Of a stretch of 64,000 nucleotides of DNA, positions 57,801 through 64,000 are shown in pieces. Origin of the DNA: Vibrio chagasii (GTDB lineage Bacteria; Pseudomonadota; Gammaproteobacteria; Enterobacterales; Vibrionaceae). The notes beneath the pieces are model-generated. The model worked only from the letters and a program-made list of their open reading frames with translations. It was not told the DNA's origin and did not search any database. The stretch lies in NCBI RefSeq assembly GCF_024347355.1, contig NZ_AP025465.1, positions 3,100,001 to 3,164,000 of the forward strand. Reading direction: 5' to 3'. The position numbers and the translations under genes were made by a program. The stretch's first letter is position 1. Each line of letters starts with the position of its first letter.

Positions 57801-57832
57801 GGTGGCAAACTGTACTCACACAGCTTGCCACC
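57801..57832 (+). terminator. Hairpin after sodA
   Basis: GGTGGCAA (57801-57808) pairs with TTGCCACC (57825-57832), with inner CTGT/ACAG. It lacks a clear T run; it may be a weak terminator or stabiliser. Confidence 0.5.
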
Positions 57833-57871
57833 GTATACTCTGGCTATCTTTGATTACTCTTGTGAACCCAC

Positions 57872-58351
57872 ATGTTTGATATCGCTCTATACGAACCAGA
57901 AATTGCACCCAATACGGGTAACATCATCCGCCTATGTGCTAACTGCGGCGCAAACCTGCACCTGATTGAGCCACTTGGCTTTGATTTTGAAGAGAAGAAA
58001 GTGCGTCGTGCTGGTTTGGATTATCACGACCTAGCGCGAGTGAAACGTCACAAGAACTTAGAAGCTTTTATTGAGTATCTAGAGAACGAACGTGAAGGTG
58101 ACTACCGTATCTTTGCGTGTACCACCAAGACCACAGGTCACCACGTCGATGCCAAGTTCCAACAAGGCGATGTGTTGATGTTCGGCCCTGAGACACGCGG
58201 CCTACCTGCTGAGTTCATCGAGAGCATGCCGATGGAACAACGTATTCGTATTCCAATGATGCCAGACGCACGCAGCCTGAACCTATCCAATGCTGTAGCA
58301 ATCATCGCGTTTGAAGCATGGCGACAAATGGGCTTCGAAGGCGCGGTATAA
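57872..58351 (+). CDS. trmL: tRNA (cytidine/uridine-34 2'-O)-methyltransferase TrmL
   Basis: 159 residues. It methylates the wobble ribose of tRNA-Leu isoacceptors. It is a minimal SPOUT knot enzyme: [21 protein letters not shown] at the N-terminus, [11 protein letters not shown] (motif 2) and [22 protein letters not shown] (motif 3, knot). Confidence 0.95.
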   Translation: MFDIALYEPEIAPNTGNIIRLCANCGANLHLIEPLGFDFEEKKVRRAGLDYHDLARVKRHKNLEAFIEYLENEREGDYRIFACTTKTTGHHVDAKFQQGDVLMFGPETRGLPAEFIESMPMEQRIRIPMMPDARSLNLSNAVAIIAFEAWRQMGFEGAV

Positions 58352-58393
58352 CCAAACCCTCAAACACCTATTATCTGTCATCGCTAATAGACA

Positions 58394-58456
58394 ATAAAAA
58401 AGGCTCTTACCATTATCTCTTTCTTACGAAGGATAAAGGTAAGAGCCTTTTCTGTT
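58394..58456. terminator. Long bidirectional terminator between trmL and fxsA
   Basis: AAAAGGCTCTTACC pairs with GGTAAGAGCCTTTT, and the inner TTATC pairs with GATAA. It serves converging trmL and fxsA. Confidence 0.87.
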
Positions 58457-58503
58457 TCTGGTCTTTTATCTTTCTATATAAAAGAAAGTATAAAGCGACG
58501 AGA

Positions 58504-59028
58504 TTAGTTTAAGCGGTTACGATCGTTGTCGTCGTCTTTCTTCTCAAACTCACCTTCAAAGGTGTTACCGCCTTTTGATTGGTCAAATGGGTCGCGGTTG
58601 AATGGCTCATCTCCAAATGGACTCTGACCAAAGCCAGCTTGTCCACCAGCGTGGAAACCACCAGACATATTTTTAACCACCATTTTTTCCATCATTTTCT
58701 TAGCAATCATGGCTCTTGGTGCTGGCAACAATACCAACATACCCAGAGCGTCTGTCATAAAGCCTGGAGTCAGCAGCAATACGCCAGCCACCGCCAGCAT
58801 CACGCCTTCAAGGATCTGCTGTGCCGGCATCTCGCCTTGCTGTAGTCGACCTTGAACGGACATCAGTGTTTGAATACCTTGGCTACGAACCAACGATGCA
58901 CCGACAAATGCCGTGATCAAAACCAATGCAATAGTTGGCCACAATCCTAAGAAGCCACCAACTTGAATAAATAGCCCAATCTCAATGATGGGTACGAAGA
59001 TAAATAGTAATAATAAGATAGGAAACAC
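58504..59028 (-). CDS. fxsA: FxsA-family inner-membrane protein
   Basis: 174 residues. Three to four hydrophobic helices occupy the first 110 residues: FPILLLLFIFVPIIEIGLFI, then GLWPTIALVLITAFVGASLVR, then VAGVLLLTPGFMTDALGMLLL-type wording. The tail is Gly, Asp and Lys rich and disordered. In E. coli FxsA is a suppressor of F exclusion of T7. Neighbour aspA is as in E. coli. Confidence 0.9.
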   Translation of the reverse strand: MFPILLLLFIFVPIIEIGLFIQVGGFLGLWPTIALVLITAFVGASLVRSQGIQTLMSVQGRLQQGEMPAQQILEGVMLAVAGVLLLTPGFMTDALGMLVLLPAPRAMIAKKMMEKMVVKNMSGGFHAGGQAGFGQSPFGDEPFNRDPFDQSKGGNTFEGEFEKKDDDNDRNRLN

Positions 59029-59312
59029 ATGCCCTCCTTTGTTGCTTTCAGTTTACGCTGAAAGGTCTACCAATCTCAAATTTATCCTGTAAATAAGCGT
59101 GTTTATTGACCCAAATTAACTTTGCAAAATATTGACTAAACAAAAGCGAAAAAGGTGATCAACTTACTATTTTTATGCGCTAGGTACAGTATCATGTGCC
59201 ACATAAGTCAGGACGGATTTATCAGCCCAATATTCTAGCGAACGGAGTATTTGCACACAGAATAGGCTAATAACTAACTATATAATCAGAATTATTCTCT
59301 AAGGATCCTGTT
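59029..59312. promoter_or_regulatory. fxsA-aspA divergent promoter region
   Basis: This 284-bp AT-rich region drives fxsA and aspA. TTGAC-CCAA-ATTAA (59106-59119) is an FNR-like site (8 of 10 half-site bases). The aspA start has AAGGA upstream. Confidence 0.5.
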
Positions 59313-60764
59313 ATGGCTACTCTATCAGAAGCACAAGTTGATGCTCCTCAAGCTACTCGTCTCGAAGAAGATCTTTTAGGTCAACGTCATGTTCCGGCTG
59401 ATGCTTACTACGGCATCCACACCCTACGCGCAGTTGAAAACTTCAACATCTCAAATGTAACGATCTCAGATGTACCTGAATTCGTTCGCGGTATGGTGAT
59501 GACAAAAAAAGCAGCGGCTTTAGCAAACAAAGAGTTAGGTGTAATTCCTAGCGAAGTGGCTAAATACATCATCCAAGCTTGTGACCTAATTCTAGACACT
59601 GGCAAGTGCATGGATCAGTTCCCATCAGACGTTTTCCAAGGTGGTGCTGGTACTTCTGTAAACATGAACGCGAACGAAGTTGTAGCGAACGTTGCGCTTG
59701 AGCTAATGGGCAAAGAAAAAGGCCAATACGAGTTCATCAACCCGAACGACCACGTAAACCGCAGCCAATCAACTAACTGTGCTTACCCAACTGGCTTCCG
59801 TATCTCTGTTTACAACAGCGTACTAAAACTGATCGATGCAATTGAATACCTTAAAGGTGCATTCGAGCTTAAGAGCCAAGAATTCAACACCGTTTTGAAG
59901 ATGGGTCGTACTCAACTTCAAGATGCAGTTCCAATGACGGTTGGCCAAGAGTTCCACGCTTGGGCGGTAACCATCAATGAAGAAATCAAAAACCTAGAAT
60001 ACACATCTAAGCTACTGCTTGAAGTTAACCTAGGCGCAACGGCAATCGGTACTGGTCTAAACGCAGCACCAGGTTACCAAGGCCTTGCTGTTAAACACCT
60101 AGCTGAAGTAACTGGCCTAGAGTGTGTTCCAGCAGAAGACCTAATCGAAGCAACTTCAGACTGTGGCGCATACGTAATGACGCACGGCGCACTTAAGCGT
60201 CTAGCAGTTAAACTGTCTAAGATTTGTAACGACCTACGTCTACTGTCTTCTGGTCCTCGCGCAGGCTTGAACGAGCTGAACCTACCTGAGCTTCAAGCAG
60301 GCTCTTCAATTATGCCAGCTAAAGTAAACCCAGTAGTACCTGAAGTAGTGAACCAAGTTTGCTTCAAAGTTCTAGGTAACGACAACACCGTTTCTTTCGC
60401 AGCTGAAGGTGGTCAACTTCAACTGAACGTTATGGAACCTGTTATTGCACAAAGCATGTTTGAGTCTCTAGACATCCTAACTAATGCTTGTGTGAACCTA
60501 CGCGACAAGTGTGTAGACGGTATTACGGTAAACAAAGAAATCTGTGAAGCGCACGTATTTAACTCTATCGGTATCGTAACTTACCTAAACCCATACATTG
60601 GCCACCACGAAGGTGACATTGTCGGTAAGATCTGTGCAGAAACAGGTAAGAGTGTTCGTGATGTAGTTCTAGAGCGCGGTTTATTAACCGAAGAAGAACT
60701 TGATGACATTTTCTCTGTTGAAAATTTGATGCATCCTCAGTATAAAGCAAAACGCTACGAGTAA
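59313..60764 (+). CDS. aspA: Aspartate ammonia-lyase
   Basis: 483 residues. It converts aspartate to fumarate and ammonia, feeding fumarate respiration. The fumarase/aspartase signature is [20 protein letters not shown] [13 protein letters not shown] and [12 protein letters not shown] also fit. It is followed by dcuA, so uptake and use of C4-dicarboxylates are linked. Confidence 0.97.
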   Translation: MATLSEAQVDAPQATRLEEDLLGQRHVPADAYYGIHTLRAVENFNISNVTISDVPEFVRGMVMTKKAAALANKELGVIPSEVAKYIIQACDLILDTGKCMDQFPSDVFQGGAGTSVNMNANEVVANVALELMGKEKGQYEFINPNDHVNRSQSTNCAYPTGFRISVYNSVLKLIDAIEYLKGAFELKSQEFNTVLKMGRTQLQDAVPMTVGQEFHAWAVTINEEIKNLEYTSKLLLEVNLGATAIGTGLNAAPGYQGLAVKHLAEVTGLECVPAEDLIEATSDCGAYVMTHGALKRLAVKLSKICNDLRLLSSGPRAGLNELNLPELQAGSSIMPAKVNPVVPEVVNQVCFKVLGNDNTVSFAAEGGQLQLNVMEPVIAQSMFESLDILTNACVNLRDKCVDGITVNKEICEAHVFNSIGIVTYLNPYIGHHEGDIVGKICAETGKSVRDVVLERGLLTEEELDDIFSVENLMHPQYKAKRYE

Positions 60765-60773
60765 CGCTAGCGA

Positions 60774-60803
60774 GAAAGGGCTCCAAACGGAGCCCTTTTT
60801 TAG
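60774..60803 (+). terminator. Terminator of aspA
   Basis: AAAGGGCTCC pairs with GGAGCCCTTT around AAAC, with a T run following. Partial read-through to dcuA is possible. Confidence 0.87.
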
Positions 60804-60944
60804 GCTCCAATACGGTTAACCCTGTTTATTTTGTGGTTTTCTATATGTTGCGCTTTTGCTTAATTGAATCTAAACCATAGAACTATTATCTGAACATTCT
60901 CTCAACGAGTGGTCACATAATAAAATCTACATGAGGTGTTAATT

Positions 60945-62252
60945 ATGATTGCAGTAGAACTGTTTATCGTCCTGCTCTTTATCTTCTTAGGGGCCAGAAT
61001 TGGCGGCATCGGTATCGGCTTTGCCGGTGGTGCTGGTGTTATTGCTCTTTCACTTATTCTTGGCGTACCAACAAGCCAATCTTATATCCCAATTGATGTA
61101 ATCCTGATCATCATGTCGGTTATCACCGCAATTGCTGCAATGCAGGTTGCTGGCGGTATGGACTGGTTGGTGCAAATTGCAGAAAACTTTTTGCGTAAGC
61201 ACCCAGAACGCATCACCTTTTACGCACCGATTGTGACCTTTTTAATGACGCTAATGGCAGGTACTGGTCATACAGCATTCTCAACTCTGCCAGTTATTGC
61301 CGAAGTAGCGAAAGGCCAAGGTGTACGTCCTTCTCGTCCACTGTCTATTGCTGTTGTTGCGTCTCAAATCGCGATCACAGCTTCGCCAATCTCAGCGGCG
61401 GTTGTAGCTTTCGCAGCAATGCTTGCACCATTCGGTGTTGATTACCTAACACTGCTGATGGTTTGTATTCCAACAACCTTCATTGCTTGTATGGTGGGTG
61501 CTGTTGTTGCTAACTACATGGGTAGCGAGCTAAAAGACGATCCTGTTTACCAAGAGCGTTTAGAGAAAAGTCTAATCAAACTAGCGTCAGATGAGAAGCG
61601 CGAGATCCTTCCAACAGCGAAGAAAGCAACCTACATCTTCCTAGCAGCAATTGGTTTTGTTGTTTGTTACGCAGCGGCTATCTCTAGCTCTGTTGGCTTA
61701 ATCGAGAACCCTGCACTAGGTCGTAACGAAGCGATCATGTCGGTAATGTTGGCCGCAGCAGCGGCAATCGTAATGTTCACTAAGATCGATGCAGCGAAAA
61801 TTTCTTCAGCACCGACATTCCGCTCTGGTATGACTGCGTGTGTCTGTGTACTTGGTGTAGCTTGGTTAGGTTCTACGTTTGTAAACGCACACGTTGCTGA
61901 AATCAAAGACGTTGCAGGCGCGCTACTGGCTGACTACCCATGGATGCTGGCTCTTGTTCTGTTCTTCGCTTCTATGCTGCTTTACTCTCAAGGCGCAACA
62001 ACGGTTGCATTAATGCCTGCAGCACTAGCAATTGGCGTAGCACCACTAACAGCCGTTGCTTCTTTCGCTGCGGTAAGTGCACTTTTCGTTCTTCCTACTT
62101 ACCCTACGCTACTGGCTGCAGTTGAGATGGATGACACAGGCTCAACGCGTATCGGTAACCTAGTATTCAACCACCCGTTCTTCATTCCAGGTGTGGTAAC
62201 AATCAGTACTGCGGTAGCACTAGGCTTCGCATTCGGTGGTCTGTTTATCTAA
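60945..62252 (+). CDS. dcuA: Anaerobic C4-dicarboxylate transporter, DcuA type
   Basis: 435 residues from the ATG at 60945, with GAGG about 9 bases upstream; a GTG at 60936 is also in frame. It has ten to twelve membrane helices. Dcu wording includes FLGARIGGIGIGFAGGAGV near the N-terminus, LMAGTGHTAFSTLPVIAEVAKGQGVRPSRPLS, and SQIAITASPISAAVV. It exchanges fumarate or aspartate for succinate. Position after aspA separates DcuA from DcuB. Confidence 0.93.
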   Translation: MIAVELFIVLLFIFLGARIGGIGIGFAGGAGVIALSLILGVPTSQSYIPIDVILIIMSVITAIAAMQVAGGMDWLVQIAENFLRKHPERITFYAPIVTFLMTLMAGTGHTAFSTLPVIAEVAKGQGVRPSRPLSIAVVASQIAITASPISAAVVAFAAMLAPFGVDYLTLLMVCIPTTFIACMVGAVVANYMGSELKDDPVYQERLEKSLIKLASDEKREILPTAKKATYIFLAAIGFVVCYAAAISSSVGLIENPALGRNEAIMSVMLAAAAAIVMFTKIDAAKISSAPTFRSGMTACVCVLGVAWLGSTFVNAHVAEIKDVAGALLADYPWMLALVLFFASMLLYSQGATTVALMPAALAIGVAPLTAVASFAAVSALFVLPTYPTLLAAVEMDDTGSTRIGNLVFNHPFFIPGVVTISTAVALGFAFGGLFI

Positions 62253-62760
62253 AAACCACTGATGATATGACTCTAAAAGGAAGCTTCGGCTTCCTTTTTT
62301 GTTTATGGCTTAATGTGATTTTTGATGCCCGTCAAATAACCATGACAAACTTTAAAATACGTTCAAAAATAAAGTTTGAATAAAATCCCAAGACTATCCA
62401 ACCCATTCTCTATCGATACCTATCAAATCAACCTTCCCCCTATTTACCAACTAACCAAACCGAATATTAATCCAAGCTAATTAACCAAAAAACCTTACGG
62501 TTTCTCTCACATTTTTTAGCCCTTTTACTGGCCACTATTTTTGTGAACAGCACCAAACTTAAATGATTAAGTAAAGAATAAAATAACCGAAGCTAAATTA
62601 AATACAACTTCATCTGGATTAGTAAATATCAAATAACTTTAATTTAAAACCCGCAATTTATATCGTTGGGTAATTTATAAGTGTCGGTGTATTTACAGTC
62701 TATAAATCATTAGTCGCTAATTCACATCACTTTTATTTAAGATGATGTAAGGAGATAGCC
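62253..62760. other. dcuA-yfcC intergenic region
   Basis: The dcuA terminator is at 62275-62301. About 460 bp of AT-rich DNA follow up to the ribosome site AAGGAG of the transporter gene. I see no gene and no operator I can name; the length suggests complex control of the transporter. Confidence 0.55.
62275..62301 (+). terminator. Terminator of dcuA
   Basis: AAAGGAAGC, loop TTCG, GCTTCCTTT and a T run. Confidence 0.88.
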
Positions 62761-64000
62761 ATGACAACTCAAACGATGCCAAGCGAGAAAAAAAAGGGCG
62801 GCTTCTTTGCCAACTTTAAATTCCCTTCTGCTTATACCATTCTATTTATTTTAATTGCATTCGTTGATCTACTGACCTGGATTGTTCCAGCGGGTCAATA
62901 TGACCGAGCAATGAATGAAGAATTAGGCCGAGAAGTGCCGGTAACCGGAACCTATCAAGCGGTTGAAGGTAACCCTCAAGGAGTGATTGACGTGCTGCTA
63001 GCGCCGATTGATGGCTTCTACGACCACAATAGCTATGAAGCTGCTGCAATCGACGTTTCACTGTTCATTCTGATCATTGGTGGCTTCTTAGGGCTAGTCA
63101 CCAAGACTGGTGCAATAGATGCTGGTATCGAACGCGTCACCGCGCGCCTCGAGGGGCGAGAAGAGTTGATGATACCAATACTGATGGCACTGTTTGCCGC
63201 TGGCGGTACTGTCTATGGTATGGCGGAAGAATCACTCCCATTCTATACACTTCTAGTGCCTGTCATGATGGCGGCTCGCTTTGACCCTCTAGTGGCTGCA
63301 GCGACTGTACTTCTAGGCGCAGGCATAGGGGTGTTAGGTTCCACCATTAACCCGTTCGCAACGGTTATCGCAGCTAACGCCTCTGGCATCCCATTTACTG
63401 ACGGTATCGTGCTACGTGTGGCAATGCTGATTATTGGTTGGGGCATCTGTGTCGCTTACGTCATGCGTTACGCAAGAATGGTGCAAGCAGACCCAAGCAA
63501 GTCGATTGTGTATGACAAGTACGAAGAAAACAAAGCGCACTTCCTTGGTAACTCAAGCGGAGAAAAACTGGAATTCACTGCGACTCGTAAACTGATTCTG
63601 ACTATTTTTGGTGGCTCATTCGCGGTAATGATTTACGGCGTATCCGTTGCTGGATGGTGGATGGCAGAGATCTCTGCAATGTTCCTAGCAGCGACCATCA
63701 TTGTCGGTATTGTGGCTCGCATGAGCGAAGAAGAGTTTACCTCAAGCTTCATTGACGGTGCTCGTGACCTGCTCGGTGTAGCGCTAATCATAGGTATTGC
63801 ACGTGGTATTGTGGTGGTGATGGACCGCGGTATGATCACCGATACGATTCTGTTCTCTGCAGAGCAGATGGTCACAGGGCTCTCATCAGTTATCTTTATT
63901 AACGTGATGTTCTTCCTAGAGATTCTATTGTCATTCCTAGTGCCATCGACATCTGGCCTAGCGGTATTGACCATGCCTATCATGGCACCATTGGCTGACT
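62761..64000 (+). CDS. YfcC-family membrane transporter, 3' part cut by the window edge
   Basis: 413 residues are visible, with at least nine membrane helices; the frame stays open at the right edge. FPSAYTILFILIAFVDLLTWIVPAGQYDR at the start and GMAEESLPFYTLLVPVMMAA, GVLGSTINPFATVIAA and SFLVPSTSGLAVLTMPIMAPLAD are YfcC/C4-dicarboxylate-carrier-like wording. Members are proposed to carry basic amino acids or dipeptides; the substrate cannot be read here. It has a strong AAGGAG ribosome site 7 bases from the ATG. Confidence 0.88.
   Translation, partial: MTTQTMPSEKKKGGFFANFKFPSAYTILFILIAFVDLLTWIVPAGQYDRAMNEELGREVPVTGTYQAVEGNPQGVIDVLLAPIDGFYDHNSYEAAAIDVSLFILIIGGFLGLVTKTGAIDAGIERVTARLEGREELMIPILMALFAAGGTVYGMAEESLPFYTLLVPVMMAARFDPLVAAATVLLGAGIGVLGSTINPFATVIAANASGIPFTDGIVLRVAMLIIGWGICVAYVMRYARMVQADPSKSIVYDKYEENKAHFLGNSSGEKLEFTATRKLILTIFGGSFAVMIYGVSVAGWWMAEISAMFLAATIIVGIVARMSEEEFTSSFIDGARDLLGVALIIGIARGIVVVMDRGMITDTILFSAEQMVTGLSSVIFINVMFFLEILLSFLVPSTSGLAVLTMPIMAPLAD

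Noticed and set aside
62302..62760. Possible small gene or named operator upstream of the YfcC-family gene
   Set aside because: Only AT-rich DNA with partial half-sites; nothing strong enough to name.

Overview
The window is an ordinary stretch of the main chromosome of a Vibrio. I infer this from gene content and order: pilMNOPQ-aroKB-damX-dam-rpe-gph-trpS, an aphA quorum-sensing regulator, an argH fused to an acetyltransferase, the priA-cytR-ftsN-hslVU-menA-rraA-zapB-glpX series, and cpxP divergent from cpxRA. Protein wording and a dispersed palindromic repeat suggest the Splendidus clade or a near relative, but I cannot fix the species. No phage, insertion sequence, integron, CRISPR array, tRNA or rRNA gene was seen. 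I did not find a new multi-gene system; the points of interest are regulatory sites, structured spacers and protein architectures.

Layout. 1-1211 holds the 5' part of a secreted nuclease (minus strand). 1596-13211 is one long minus-strand block: type IV pilus assembly (pilMNOPQ), shikimate pathway (aroKB), division and Dam methylation (damX, dam), and rpe, gph, trpS; mrcA (PBP1A) is divergent from it. 16018-19534 is an oxidative-stress island: oxyR divergent from a peroxiredoxin-glutaredoxin fusion, with a textbook 37-bp OxyR site between them, followed by a flavin disulfide reductase with a cysteine-rich tail. 19600-19870 carries two tandem palindromic repeats. 20809-27452 is arginine biosynthesis (argE divergent from argCBG, then argHA), without argF. 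ppc and aphA follow.

31360-36659 is methionine/aspartate-family metabolism under MetJ: metF, metB-metL and divergent metJ, with tandem MET boxes. A short malic enzyme, rpmE and priA follow, then cytR, ftsN, hslVU (with a sigma-32-like promoter), menA, rraA, zapB and glpX. 48832-50835 holds small or poorly known genes: a cysteine-rich SufR-like regulator, DUF3135, DUF805 and a tautomerase-family isomerase. tpiA, pfkA and fieF come next, then cpxP/cpxRA with a perfect CpxR box, sodA with a Fur-like box, trmL, fxsA, aspA-dcuA, and a truncated YfcC-family transporter at the right edge.

How the genes work together: central carbon genes (ppc, glpX, tpiA, pfkA, malic enzyme, aspA-dcuA) are scattered through the window, and several carry HexR-like or LacI-family-like operators in front of them. 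Stress responses (OxyR, Cpx, sigma-32, Fur) are each represented by a regulator, a target or a visible site. All functional calls rest on reading sequence and on recalled family knowledge; no database search was run.
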